Shown: positions 9,543-18,613 of the stretch, in pieces
Layout: the number at the start of each line of letters is the position of its first letter
Numbering within the stretch: position 1 is the stretch's first letter
DNA from: Candidatus Lucifugimonas marina
GTDB lineage: Bacteria > Chloroflexota > Dehalococcoidia > Lucifugimonadales > Lucifugimonadaceae
Direction of reading: 5' to 3'
Length of the DNA stretch: 64,000 bases
Assembly: GCA_029593915.1 (NCBI GenBank)
Contig: CP046147.1
Span: 1-64,000 of the forward strand
The notes under the pieces: model-generated
The model's database searches: none
Seen by the model: the letters and a program-made list of their open reading frames with translations, nothing else
Told to the model about the DNA's origin: nothing
Made by a program: the position numbers and the translations under genes

Positions 9543-9848
9543 GTGAATTTAACTGCAGACGAAATAGCACTTTTGATCGCTGTTGGACTAGCGGTCGTAA
9601 ACCTCGGATCAGTTGTTGCTATCTGGTGGGACAAACGCCGTGCAACGAAGGGTCAGTGGCGTGTAAAAGAAGAGACGCTCTTAGTTTGGGCTCTAGTCGG
9701 AGGATGGCCTGGCGGAATATGGGCAATGCGCCGGTTCCGTCACAAGACTTCTAAAAAGTCGTTCATTGCGAAATACGTGCTTGCCGTCCTTCTAAATTTG
9801 GCGATTCTTGTTGCGATAGTTTTCGCAGTGTTTGCTTACCCGATCTAG
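9543..9848 (+). CDS. DUF1294 small membrane protein
   Basis: A 101-residue protein with two or three hydrophobic segments (about 8-28, 47-58, 79-99). The family pattern is clear: WDKRRA, a GG-W-PGG turn, then M-R-R-F-R-H-K-T-x-K-x-S-F. DUF1294 proteins are membrane proteins of unknown function. The GTG start immediately follows an ATGATGTGA run and has a weak GGAA before it. It is divergent from gyrB across a 286-base gap that shows only a small GCCCA-GTT-TGGGC hairpin near 9450-9462. Confidence 0.8.
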   Translation: MNLTADEIALLIAVGLAVVNLGSVVAIWWDKRRATKGQWRVKEETLLVWALVGGWPGGIWAMRRFRHKTSKKSFIAKYVLAVLLNLAILVAIVFAVFAYPI

Positions 9849-10026
9849 CCAGAACTCAACACACGCTTCATTACGGCGGGTCTATAATCTCGCAATTCGT
9901 CCGGGGTTAGTTGTTCCCCTGAACTCGTTGTTTCCCCGGAATTTGTGATTAGACAGGTACGAACAAGTTGTTGCAGATTCAGATTGCGACGACTGGCTTT
10001 TATTTGAGAGACCCGAGGGGTTAACC

Positions 10027-11016
10027 GTGGATATCGATCGCGATACGTTGTTGCTGATGCTTCGCCGCATGTGGATGATTCGAAACTTCGAATTGAAAGT
10101 TATGGAAGTTCACGCGGCTGGTGAATTTACCGGGGCGGCTCACCCGTATATCGGTGAAGAAGCCGTTGCAGTTGGTGCTTGTGCCGCTTTGGACGACACC
10201 GACTACATTGCCGGTAACCACCGATCACACGGTCACCCAATCGCCAAGGGCGGCAGGGTCGATAAGGCGATGGCCGAGCTTTACGGTCGCGTCGACGGAT
10301 ATTGCAAAGGCAAGGGAGGATCTATGCACCTTGCCGATTACTCGATCGGAATTCTCGGTGAATCAGGAATTTTGGGCTCGAGCGTGCCGGTGGCTGTTGG
10401 GGCTGCGCTGGCGGCGCACATCAAGGGCGAAAATTTCGTATCACTGGCGTTCTTTGGTGATGGTGCATCGAACCAGGGCGCGCTTCACGAATCGATGAAC
10501 CTCGCTTCGGTATGGAACCTGCCGATGATCTTCCTATGCGAGAACAACCAGTACGCTGTCACAACCTCCTATGCAGAGACTGTTGCGGTTGAGCACGTGT
10601 CCGACCGAGCTTCGGCATACAACATGCCTGGATTGCTCGTAGACGGTCAGGATGCAATCGCGATGTACGAGGCAACCTCGGAAGCGGTGAAGCGTGCACG
10701 TGCGGGCGAAGGACCAACTCTTATCGAGGGTCTAACGTACCGATACGAAGAGCACTCACTTGGTCTTGGTCGAGTTCGACGTGGTGAGTACCGGGAACAG
10801 TCGGAGATCGATGCATGGCGAAAGCGTGACCCGCTTGTGATTCTCGAGGACACCCTGATTGCTCAGGGAATTGCGACTCGAGAAGAGTGCGACGCGATCA
10901 ACGCCGAGACTGTTGAAGAAGTTGAGAAGGCTACCGACTTCGCTCGAAACAGTCCGTTCCCTGAGCCTGAAGAACTGTTTGAGGACATGTGGGCCGACGA
11001 AATTCCGCTCCCTTAG
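10027..11016 (+). CDS. TPP-dependent dehydrogenase E1 component, alpha subunit (acetoin/pyruvate type)
   Basis: Thiamine-diphosphate-binding half of a 2-oxoacid/acetoin dehydrogenase E1. The TPP motif runs from GDGASNQG (about 144-151) to the ENNQYA Asn about 26 residues later, and the alpha-subunit loop GKGGSMHL is present near 98-105. Length is 329 aa. The GTG start is chosen because GAGGGG (10015-10020) lies 6 bases before it. The beta subunit follows after 54 bases. An AcoX-like gene and E2 about 4 kb downstream make an acetoin-dehydrogenase-like complex at least as likely as true pyruvate dehydrogenase. No E3 gene is in the window. Confidence 0.9.
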   Translation: MDIDRDTLLLMLRRMWMIRNFELKVMEVHAAGEFTGAAHPYIGEEAVAVGACAALDDTDYIAGNHRSHGHPIAKGGRVDKAMAELYGRVDGYCKGKGGSMHLADYSIGILGESGILGSSVPVAVGAALAAHIKGENFVSLAFFGDGASNQGALHESMNLASVWNLPMIFLCENNQYAVTTSYAETVAVEHVSDRASAYNMPGLLVDGQDAIAMYEATSEAVKRARAGEGPTLIEGLTYRYEEHSLGLGRVRRGEYREQSEIDAWRKRDPLVILEDTLIAQGIATREECDAINAETVEEVEKATDFARNSPFPEPEELFEDMWADEIPLP

Positions 11017-11070
11017 TTCGTTCAACAGTATTCATATTTTTAGTTCCAGCACAGTAAGAAAAAAAATAAA

Positions 11071-12057
11071 ATGGCACAGACCGTATTTGTAGAAGCGATA
11101 AACCAGGCAATCTCAGAAGAGATGGCCCGTGATGAGAACGTGTACATCATGGGTGAGGACATCAGGCGAGCCGTATATGGCGCGACGCAAGATCTTCTCA
11201 ACGACTACGGCGAGAAGCGAGTGCTCGATACTCCTCTCTCTGAAAACGGGTTCTTTGGCGCCGCCATCGGATCTTCGTTGGTTGGTATGCGACCAATCGT
11301 TGAGACTCTGACCAGTTTCATGTGGGTTGGAATGGACCAGCTCATTTCACAGGCCGCAAAGATGCGTTACATGTTCGGTGGACAGGCAACATTGCCAGTC
11401 GTGTTCCGAGCAACGATGTTCTACGGCGGTGGATCGGCAGCTCACCACTCCGACCGTTCGTACCCGATGTTCATGAACATGCCCGGAATCAAGGTTGTAG
11501 TTCCTTCGAACCCTGCCGACATGAAGGGTTTGCTCAAAGCAGCCGTTCGTGACAACGACCCGACAATTGTTTTCGAAGATGGAACACTTTTCGGAATGCG
11601 TGGCGAAGTTCCCGACAACGCAGATTTGCCGCAGGGTGAACTGGTTATCCCGTTTGGCGAAGCGAAAGTAGTTCGTGAAGGTACCGATGTGACCATCGTC
11701 GGTATCGGTGGTGCAGTGAATCACGCAGCTGCGGTTGCTGATCAGCTTGCAACCGAAGGAATTTCGGTTGAGGTTATCGACCCGCGAACGCTCGTTCCGT
11801 TCGACAAGCAGGCTGTTTTGGATTCTGTTGAGAAGACGGGTCGACTCGTTATTGCCGATCCCGCTCACAAGGTTTGCAGTGCTGCTTCGGAAATTGCTTC
11901 CATCGTTGCTGAAGAGGGCTTCTGGTCGCTCACTGCACCGATTCAGAAGGTAGCGTCCGAACAGGTTCACATTCCATACACGCCATCACTTGAAAAGCAC
12001 GTCTACCCAGACGTACCAAAGATCACAGCAGCAGTACGCCGCACGCTGGAAGGCTAG
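11071..12057 (+). CDS. TPP-dependent dehydrogenase E1 component, beta subunit
   Basis: Beta half of the E1 heterotetramer. The 328-residue protein starts with the typical V-E-A-I-N-Q-A-I-S-E-E-M and has the conserved GEDI, RVLDTPLSE, GAAIGSSLVG and SNPADMKGLLKAA segments, followed by the C-terminal transketolase domain (VIDPRTLVPFD). It works with the alpha subunit just upstream to decarboxylate the substrate and pass the acyl group to the lipoyl domain of E2. A strong terminator 35 bases after the stop separates it from the E2 gene, which is unusual for this gene set. Confidence 0.92.
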   Translation: MAQTVFVEAINQAISEEMARDENVYIMGEDIRRAVYGATQDLLNDYGEKRVLDTPLSENGFFGAAIGSSLVGMRPIVETLTSFMWVGMDQLISQAAKMRYMFGGQATLPVVFRATMFYGGGSAAHHSDRSYPMFMNMPGIKVVVPSNPADMKGLLKAAVRDNDPTIVFEDGTLFGMRGEVPDNADLPQGELVIPFGEAKVVREGTDVTIVGIGGAVNHAAAVADQLATEGISVEVIDPRTLVPFDKQAVLDSVEKTGRLVIADPAHKVCSAASEIASIVAEEGFWSLTAPIQKVASEQVHIPYTPSLEKHVYPDVPKITAAVRRTLEG

Positions 12058-12092
12058 GCGCCGAACGCACGTTTTCTTCTTGAGAAATTTTT

Positions 12093-12126
12093 AAGACCCC
12101 GGACGTTCCGTCTGGGGTCTTTCTTA
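12093..12126 (+). terminator. Intrinsic terminator after the E1 genes
   Basis: AAGACCCC (12093-12100) pairs with GGGGTCTT (12114-12121), the stem extends through GGACG/CGTCT with a wobble, and the 3' side runs into TTTCTT. It ends the E1 alpha-beta transcript before the GIY-YIG region. Confidence 0.85.
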
Positions 12127-12219
12127 TTAGCACTGGCAAATCGTATTTCTTGTCATTGCGAGAAGCCTGCCCTGAGGCGACGCTAACTACGATTGCTGGA
12201 GACAAGATAGCGACAGAGA

Positions 12220-12739
12220 ACACCCTCTTTCCGACCGAAGCGACAGCGCAGTGGAGGAACCTCGTACGACGAATTTGCCACCTTTGTTCGATGGCTATGT
12301 GACTCCTAATTCAGTCGTGAATGGTGTTGGTCATATCAACCCAGTGGAGATTTACTGATTCAATCAGTGTTATTTTCTTCTCGCGCCTCCACCTTTTGAT
12401 TTGCTTTTCACGACTCACAGCCTCAATTCGTGTTGCGGCTTCTTCAGCGAACACCAGCCGATTAATGTTGTATTTCTGAACGAATTTCGAGCCATGTCCT
12501 GATGCGTGTTGACTTAACCTCTGGCGGAGGTCGAAAGCGACACCTGTGTAGAGAGTTCTACTTCTGCTGGCGAGTATGTAAACGTGGTATCCCATTTCAG
12601 GATATTCGCTGATCGGGGTGAGATCTCATAGTGCCAGTGGCACAGAATGATTCGAGCAGATCGAAGTACGTTTGTTAGTTCTTTCCTCCGTTTTCGACTC
12701 AGGTCCCTCCGCTCCGCTATCGCTTCGGTCGGGAAGAGG
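12220..12739. repeat. Family A repeat arms flanking the GIY-YIG gene
   Basis: A diverged left arm (12220-12265, CGACCGAAGCGACAGCGCAG) and a well-kept right arm in opposite orientation (12702-12739, CTCCGCTCCGCTATCGCTTC) are about 440 bases apart instead of the usual 60-100. The GIY-YIG gene (12311-12595) sits between them. Just upstream (about 12150-12175) is a separate CATTGCGAG-type intergenic repeat. Confidence 0.65.
12311..12595 (-). CDS. GIY-YIG nuclease family protein (UPF0213/YhbQ-like)
   Basis: A 94-residue single-domain GIY-YIG protein. The two motif halves are HVYIL near residue 4 and LYTGV near 16. The expected helix residues follow (DLRQRLSQH), then REKQIKRWRREKK and a terminal W-x-D typical of the YhbQ/UPF0213 group. 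Such proteins are nuclease-fold proteins of unclear cellular role. The gene is on the opposite strand to the dehydrogenase genes, lies between two arms of the family A repeat, and interrupts an otherwise coherent E1-E2 gene set. This suggests it was inserted there. Confidence 0.85.
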   Translation of the reverse strand: MGYHVYILASRSRTLYTGVAFDLRQRLSQHASGHGSKFVQKYNINRLVFAEEAATRIEAVSREKQIKRWRREKKITLIESVNLHWVDMTNTIHD

Positions 12740-12844
12740 AATTTACCTACGCGGTTTCGACCAACCTTTCGATGATTATCACGGTAGGCTTATTGCGATA
12801 TATCTGAAATTCCGTCTGCAACCACACCCCTCGGAGCCAGCCCG

Positions 12845-13549
12845 TTGAATCCTGTTTTTGAGAATTGCAAAGCACTTACGTTTGACCTGTTCGGGACTGT
12901 TCTCGATCTAGGTGGATCGCTTACTCCACACCTGAAAATCTTTCTCGACAATCGCGATTCTGAAATCGATCCGGCCGCCATGTGGCAGCAGCTTCGCTAC
13001 CGACAGCGTATTGAGCAGTATCAGGACACGCTCGTTGAACTTGGGCACTCCGGCTATCTCGAAACCGTTCAAAAGGCGTTTGATTACGTAGCTCGGGCAA
13101 ACAAGCTCACACCAAGCCCTGAAGAAACTAAAACCTTCATGTCGGGCTGGCAGGAGCTTTCGCCGTTTCCTGAGTGTGTGGCTGCACTCGACCGACTTTC
13201 AGAGCGTTACAAGCTAATTGCTCTTTCCAACGGAAACCCATGGTTCCTCGACCACCTCGTAAAGAACCGCATCAAGTACAACTTCGATGGCGTGATGTCG
13301 GTTGAAGAGGCTGGGTACTTCAAACCAAAGCCGGGTGTATATCGACGTGCTGCTCGAAATCTGGGCATGGAACCGGGTGAGTTGATCATGGTTTCTGCAA
13401 ACTCATTCGATGTGATGGGTGCGAGAACCTGCGGACTCCGTGGTGCGTATGTGAACAGGTATGACCTGCCTTTCGAAGACACCCACGATATGTACAAGCC
13501 CGACGTCACTGTGCTCAACTTCACCGAGCTTGCTGATGCCCTTCTTTAG
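12845..13549 (+). CDS. HAD-superfamily haloacid dehalogenase, type II
   Basis: The 234-residue protein carries the nucleophile motif FDLFGTVLD (Asp14). It also has the residues that define L-2-haloacid dehalogenases: an Arg in the W-x6-R-x4-Y stretch, Ser-Asn in LSNGN, Lys in FKPKPGVY, and the SANSFDVMGA motif with Ser, Asn and Asp. In characterised members these hydrolyse 2-haloalkanoates to 2-hydroxyacids via an aspartyl ester. The substrate here is not known but halogenated organics are plausible in a marine organism. TTG start with GGAG 8 bases upstream. Its 3' end overlaps the next gene by 14 bases. Confidence 0.85.
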   Translation: MNPVFENCKALTFDLFGTVLDLGGSLTPHLKIFLDNRDSEIDPAAMWQQLRYRQRIEQYQDTLVELGHSGYLETVQKAFDYVARANKLTPSPEETKTFMSGWQELSPFPECVAALDRLSERYKLIALSNGNPWFLDHLVKNRIKYNFDGVMSVEEAGYFKPKPGVYRRAARNLGMEPGELIMVSANSFDVMGARTCGLRGAYVNRYDLPFEDTHDMYKPDVTVLNFTELADALL

Positions 13550-14942
13550 AGGTTCCCTACGAAGGAACTTCATCACGCCAGTTCGGTTTCAACTGGCGTT
13601 TTTATCGTTGCTTGCTTTTGGCCTGATCGTTGGTTGTTCGAGCGATACGAGACCTGACCCGACTTCGACTCCAATTCCAACTCAAGAACCCATTCCAACT
13701 GCGGCAGTGAAGCCTGTCGAGCTAACGGTCGACGAGCTGCTTTCTTCGATTGAACGCAGCATGGAAGAGCTTCGCGGTATCGAGAAGCCGCCTCCTGTCG
13801 ATCATAGATTTGTCGATCAAGCGGGAATGCGGGAGAAACTGGCTGAGCAGTTAGAAGATCCAGAAACCCTCGAACAGATCGATCACGAAGAAGTGCTGTT
13901 CAAACTGCTCGGGGTCATTCCTCAAGATGCTGATCTAAACGCAATTTACGACAGCATGTTTGGTAGTCAGGTGCTGGGACTTTACGATCCTGAAAAAGAA
14001 GAGTTCTTCGTGTTGGGCGATGACAGTTCAGGCGCGGAGTCGATCGATACCGAAGCACAACTGACCTACGCCCATGAGTATGTGCATCGGTTGCAGGATG
14101 CAAAGTTCGATCTGGAAGTGCTGAAAGATCTCGCCGACAACGACGATATGTCGCTAGCTATTTCGGCGATTATCGAAGGCGATGCGACTTCTGCTCAGTC
14201 GCAATACATGCTGGCGAATTACGATTTTCTTGAACTGAGTGAGTTGCTTGAAACGACTCTTGCTCGTCAGGAAGAGCTACCCGATATTCCGCACTTCCTC
14301 GAACAGAGTCTTCAGTTCGCTTATTCCGATGGCGTCGCATTTATGTCGGTTATCTTGCAGTTGGGTGAATTTGCTGCGGTCGATGCCGTATTTGCAAAGC
14401 CGCCAAGCAGCACTGAGCAGATTCTCCACCCAGAAAAATATCTCGATAAAGAAGAGCCGATCGAACTCGATATTCCAGACGACGGTATTCAGCTGAGCGG
14501 CTGGAATATTCAGGCTGAAAACGTGATGGGCGAGTTCTTCTTGCGCACGTGGCTTGAAGCTATCGGCAGTGTCGACGCAGTTGAAGCTGCAGCGGGATGG
14601 GGCGGCGACGTTTACACCGTTGTCGAATCCCAAGAAACGGGCGAACCGGGATTAGTCATGACTACCGCATGGGATACCGCAGAGGACGCAAAAGAGTTTT
14701 TCACGGTTCTTTCAGAAGCTATGGAATCAAATCCCAAGTACGTACCGGCGGGTCGAGGTATTCCCGGTGTACTCGAGTCATGGTGGGGACCTGGTGGCTA
14801 CTTAGTCATGAGTCGCTGGTCATCAGAAGGGGTGGATCGGGTAGTGATCGGTCACGGGTCGTCTGTCGAAATTGCACAGCAATTGGAGATGGCAGGCGCA
14901 TATGAATTTAGTGATGAGACTGAAATCACAGTTCTCGATTAA
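13536..14942 (+). CDS. Lipoprotein with HExxH...EGDA metallopeptidase-like core
   Basis: Start ATG 13536 gives a signal peptide with lipobox LIVGC (Cys34), followed by a Pro/Thr linker typical of surface lipoproteins. Residues 180-184 are HEYVH in the context TYAHEYVHRLQ, and Glu214 in IIEGDA is the expected third zinc ligand of a gluzincin-type site. The rest is helical and the last 150 residues resemble no family I can name. Function is inferred only from the motif: a membrane-attached zinc peptidase or a relic of one. It overlaps the dehalogenase gene by 14 bases, suggesting co-translation. Confidence 0.7.
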   Translation: MPFFRGSLRRNFITPVRFQLAFLSLLAFGLIVGCSSDTRPDPTSTPIPTQEPIPTAAVKPVELTVDELLSSIERSMEELRGIEKPPPVDHRFVDQAGMREKLAEQLEDPETLEQIDHEEVLFKLLGVIPQDADLNAIYDSMFGSQVLGLYDPEKEEFFVLGDDSSGAESIDTEAQLTYAHEYVHRLQDAKFDLEVLKDLADNDDMSLAISAIIEGDATSAQSQYMLANYDFLELSELLETTLARQEELPDIPHFLEQSLQFAYSDGVAFMSVILQLGEFAAVDAVFAKPPSSTEQILHPEKYLDKEEPIELDIPDDGIQLSGWNIQAENVMGEFFLRTWLEAIGSVDAVEAAAGWGGDVYTVVESQETGEPGLVMTTAWDTAEDAKEFFTVLSEAMESNPKYVPAGRGIPGVLESWWGPGGYLVMSRWSSEGVDRVVIGHGSSVEIAQQLEMAGAYEFSDETEITVLD

Positions 14943-15115
14943 TCCAAACGGTCGAAACCGCCGAACTGACCCTGAACTGCGCTAATATAGCCGCCGGCGC
15001 TTTGTTCCTGATTCCATATTCAGAGTTTTGTTCTTGGTCGCATCTTGTAGCCACAGCGAAACATTGCCGAAGGCGTTGCGCCCGCTAATCGGCAAAAGAA
15101 CGGTAAACAGTAAAT

Positions 15116-16333
15116 ATGTCTGCACCAATCATCCTGCCTCAGTGGGGCATGGGGATGAACGACGGCGAAGTCATCAAATGGCTAAAGGCTGTCGGCGACC
15201 CGATCGCTAAGGGCGATCAACTTGTCGAGATCGAATCTTCGAAAGTAAACGCTGAAGTAGAAGCAACTACCGATGGCACACTTGGACGCATCGACGTAGA
15301 AGAAGGTCGAGTAGTCGACGTTGGAACCGTTCTTGGGCACATTCTCGAAGCCGGCGATTCAGAGGGCGATCTTCCAGACGCTGCGCCAGTTGCTGGGTCG
15401 GCTTCAACTCCGGCTCCAGTAGCAGCCGCAGCTCCGGCCGCACCAGCTGCAGCCGCTCCAAAGGGTGGAAAGCAGATCGTTACGCCAAGAGCGCGACGAC
15501 TGGCGAAGGAGCTTGGTGTTGATCTTGCTGGCGTAACCGGAACAGGCCCAAGCGGTCGAGTTACAGAAGACGATGTGAAAGCCGCCAACGAGGCTCCTGC
15601 TGCGAGTGCTGCACCAGCTGCCGCTCCGCTTCCTGAATCGGTTGTTCCCGTGAAGGAAGTTGTGAAACTGACTGGACTAAGAGGCACGATTGCTCGACGA
15701 ATGTCTGAAAGTGCCGCAATTCCGAGCGTGACTCTATCCACAACCGCCGACGTAACAGACGCGGTCGCATTCCAGCGTGAACTCGTTGGCGAGTGGCGAC
15801 AGCATAAGATCAGGCCTCAGTATCAGGACCTAGTCATCGCTGCAGTTGCGAAGGCGCTAAAGGACATGCCCGTTGCCAACGCCCATCTGGTAGGGGATGA
15901 AATTCGAATTCTCGACGAAGTGAACGTCGGTGTAGCCATGGCGATTCCTGAAGGTCTACTCGTTCCTGTAATCAAGAACGCCGACCAGAAGTCGCTTCTT
16001 GAGATTGCTCAGGAAGTTCGTGACCTTGCTAAGAAGGCAAAGGCGAACAGTCTTTCAATTGACGAAATGACCAATAGCACGTTCTCGATCACCAATTTGA
16101 GTTCGTACAACATCAACACATTCGACCCGCTCTTGAACCCGCCTGAAATCGGCATTTTGGGAGTTGGAACTGTCGAGGAACAGCCAGCTGTTGTTGATGG
16201 CGAAGTTGCGGTTCGTTCGATAGCCAACTTGAATCTTGCGTTCGATCACAGAGCGTGGGACGGTGCGCCTGCTGCCGAGTTTGTTCGATCAATCGCCAAA
16301 CTGCTCAGCGACCCAAGCTGGATGAAGGCGTAA
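15116..16333 (+). CDS. Dihydrolipoamide acyltransferase (E2) of acetoin/pyruvate dehydrogenase
   Basis: Core acyltransferase of the complex. One lipoyl domain (about 1-80) has the lipoylated Lys in IESSKVNAE. An Ala/Pro linker leads to a peripheral subunit-binding domain (VTPRARRLAKELG, about 122-155), a second Ala/Pro linker, and the catalytic domain ending in the FDHRAWDGAPAA active site (HxxxDG). Length 405 aa. It is in the same direction as the E1 genes but about 3 kb further on, with other genes between. A TAATAT hexamer near 14984 could be its own promoter. The AcoX-like gene follows after 33 bases. Confidence 0.93.
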   Translation: MSAPIILPQWGMGMNDGEVIKWLKAVGDPIAKGDQLVEIESSKVNAEVEATTDGTLGRIDVEEGRVVDVGTVLGHILEAGDSEGDLPDAAPVAGSASTPAPVAAAAPAAPAAAAPKGGKQIVTPRARRLAKELGVDLAGVTGTGPSGRVTEDDVKAANEAPAASAAPAAAPLPESVVPVKEVVKLTGLRGTIARRMSESAAIPSVTLSTTADVTDAVAFQRELVGEWRQHKIRPQYQDLVIAAVAKALKDMPVANAHLVGDEIRILDEVNVGVAMAIPEGLLVPVIKNADQKSLLEIAQEVRDLAKKAKANSLSIDEMTNSTFSITNLSSYNINTFDPLLNPPEIGILGVGTVEEQPAVVDGEVAVRSIANLNLAFDHRAWDGAPAAEFVRSIAKLLSDPSWMKA

Positions 16334-16366
16334 GCGTCGAAATATGGCTGACGACAGGGTCGCAAA

Positions 16367-17344
16367 TTGAGCACAGTCGGAATAATCGCTAACCCGGCGG
16401 CGGGTAAAGACATACGCCGCCTGGTGGCTCACGGTCGAGTAGTTTCGAATCAGGAAAAGGCGAACATTCTTCGTAGGGTGTTTGCTGGAGTTGTTTCGAC
16501 CGGTGCCGAGCGAATTTTGGTCATGCCAGACCATTCAGGACTGGCACGTCCTGCCTCAAGCGATGTCGAAGGTCAGATCAATATCGAATATGTCGATATG
16601 GCTGTTGCCGATCATCAGGGCGCTTCGACTAACGCAGCTCGTGCGATGAAAGAACAGGGTGCCGATTGTATTGTGACGCTGGGCGGTGACGGCACGAATC
16701 GTGTTGTTGCAAAGGGAGCTGGTGAAGTTCCTTTGGTGCCGATATCGACTGGCACGAACAACGTGTTTCCTGCGAATACTGAGGGGACTTTAGCTGGAAT
16801 TTCAGCCGGAGCTTTGGCAACTGGTGTGCTGACCGTTGAAGAGGCGTGCAGGCGTTCCAAGCGGATAGATATTTTCGTCGATGGCGAACGTCGGGACGAC
16901 GCGCTAGTTGATGCGGCGGTCTCGACTCAAATGTTCGTTGGTGCAAGAGCAGTTTGGGATACCAAAACTCTTCATTCGATGTTTCTAACCCGCGCCGAAC
17001 CGGCAAGCATCGGACTTTCGTCGATTGGTTCGAGGATCATGCCTATCGCTATCGACGATGAGAACGGTCTGTACATCCGGTTCAACGGCCGAAAAGGCAA
17101 GAACGCAACTACCGTTCGCGCTCCAATAGCTCCAGGAATGGTTTCTGATGTCGAAATCAAAGACTGGAAGATTATGGAGCCCGGAAAGAAGATCGATATC
17201 GATCTTCAACCAGGAACAATCGCTCTCGATGGTGAACGTGAGGTTGAACTGCTACCGAACCAGAAGGTTCATGCCGTTATGAACTCAGACGGTCCATGGG
17301 TAGTCGATGTGCCGACTACTATGACCTTGCTATCAACTCGGTAG
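16367..17344 (+). CDS. AcoX-like ATP-NAD kinase family protein
   Basis: A 325-residue protein with the NAD-kinase-fold glycine motif GGDGTNR near residue 106 and the second motif STGTNNVFP near 127. It is not a housekeeping NAD kinase: the overall arrangement matches AcoX, an accessory protein of unknown biochemical function found in acetoin catabolism operons. Location 33 bases after the E2 gene supports this. TTG start at 16367 with AGGG at 16356-16359. AcoX presence is the main reason to read the E1/E2 set as acetoin-dehydrogenase-like. Confidence 0.8.
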   Translation: MSTVGIIANPAAGKDIRRLVAHGRVVSNQEKANILRRVFAGVVSTGAERILVMPDHSGLARPASSDVEGQINIEYVDMAVADHQGASTNAARAMKEQGADCIVTLGGDGTNRVVAKGAGEVPLVPISTGTNNVFPANTEGTLAGISAGALATGVLTVEEACRRSKRIDIFVDGERRDDALVDAAVSTQMFVGARAVWDTKTLHSMFLTRAEPASIGLSSIGSRIMPIAIDDENGLYIRFNGRKGKNATTVRAPIAPGMVSDVEIKDWKIMEPGKKIDIDLQPGTIALDGEREVELLPNQKVHAVMNSDGPWVVDVPTTMTLLSTR

Positions 17345-17399
17345 ATTCGGTATGTTCTCGCTCTCTCGAAATCAGAGAGGGTAATCTGCGAGGAATGTA

Positions 17400-18575
17400 A
17401 TGGCACCTGAACGACTGAACGTAGCATTGATCGGTGCGACCGGAAAAGTTGCAGCTCCTGCCCATTTGAATGGACTCGCTGCTGCTCCAAACGCGAATCT
17501 ATATGCCGTTTGCGACATCGATGCCGACCGAGTGGGCGAACTGGCTGAAGCGACGGGATCGAAAGCATTTACCTCGCTAGAAGCGGTGCTTGCTGATCCG
17601 AACATCGATGCAATCGATCTAGTGACACCGCCATTTGTTCACGCCGAACAGACCATCGCTGCAGCCCGTGCCGGAAAGCATGTCTACTGCGAAAAGCCTA
17701 TGACTCATTCGCTAGCCGAAGCCAGCGCAATGGTCGCAGCACACCGGGATGCTGGCACAATTTTGATGGTCGGCGAAAGCTATGTATTTCATCACCCCAA
17801 CGTCGCTGCTAGGGCGGTTATCCACAACGGCGATATTGGTGACGTTCTTCATATTCGAGAAACCAAAGGTCCGTGGGTGATGAAGCCTGAAGAGGCTGAG
17901 CGTCTATCCGGGATGAGTCATGAGGCGAACGCACCGTGGCGAGTTGACCCAAAACTTTCTGGCGGCGGAAATTTTCCGTGGATCATGGATCACGCACCTC
18001 ACTTCTTCGCAACTGCGAGGTATTTTGCCAGTGGAGCCGAAGTGACTGCGATCACGGCGCATTCGCAGATTGGCCAAACGGCTAGCGAGCGGATTTCAGG
18101 TACCGGTGCACCGACCGGCCAGGCAATTACTTCGGTTGGCTGGAGTTTTGCGAATGGCATCGATAGCGCGTGGAACCAGGTTGAGTCAGGTGGCGATGCA
18201 GTAGGTGAAGTTGGCTTTGTGACACACGTGCACGGTACTAAGGGCAGCTTGACGGTCTATGGCGAGGGTGGGGGCGCAGCAGCAGGGCTACTGCAGCCAG
18301 CAGCTGTCGTTTTGCACCGAGATGGCACTTCAAAAGTGATAGACGCCGGTAATGCAGGTGATCGGGTTTGGCTATCGAATAACAACTACTACGATGCCTC
18401 CCATCAGGCAGCCATCGAGCACTGGGTGGATTCAGTGGTAGCGGGGGAATCAGTTCGCTACTCAGGCGAAGATGGTCGAATGGAGCTTGCCGCAACGTTA
18501 GCGACTATCAAGAGCGCCGAAGAACGACGTTCGATTGCGCCGAACGACGTGCCAGAGGATTGGACTGCGTATTAG
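17400..18575 (+). CDS. Gfo/Idh/MocA family NAD(P)-dependent oxidoreductase
   Basis: 391 residues with an N-terminal Rossmann fold (VALIGATGKVAAP, about 8-20), the family hallmark CEKPM near residue 98, and a C-terminal dehydratase-like alpha/beta domain. Family members oxidise or epimerise sugars, inositols and related polyols; the substrate cannot be assigned. AGGA at 17391-17394 sets the start. It follows the AcoX-like gene after 55 bases in which CTCTCT/AGAGAG forms a small hairpin (17361-17379). A second, unrelated-in-context member is at 26475-27719. Confidence 0.9.
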   Translation: MAPERLNVALIGATGKVAAPAHLNGLAAAPNANLYAVCDIDADRVGELAEATGSKAFTSLEAVLADPNIDAIDLVTPPFVHAEQTIAAARAGKHVYCEKPMTHSLAEASAMVAAHRDAGTILMVGESYVFHHPNVAARAVIHNGDIGDVLHIRETKGPWVMKPEEAERLSGMSHEANAPWRVDPKLSGGGNFPWIMDHAPHFFATARYFASGAEVTAITAHSQIGQTASERISGTGAPTGQAITSVGWSFANGIDSAWNQVESGGDAVGEVGFVTHVHGTKGSLTVYGEGGGAAAGLLQPAAVVLHRDGTSKVIDAGNAGDRVWLSNNNYYDASHQAAIEHWVDSVVAGESVRYSGEDGRMELAATLATIKSAEERRSIAPNDVPEDWTAY

Positions 18576-18613
18576 GTTAAGGTGTGGATCGTTTGAGATG
18601 GCATGTTTGTCGA

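Noticed and set aside
16367-17344. Housekeeping NAD kinase (nadK)
   Set aside because: The GGDGT motif is shared, but overall sequence and position next to the E2 gene fit AcoX.
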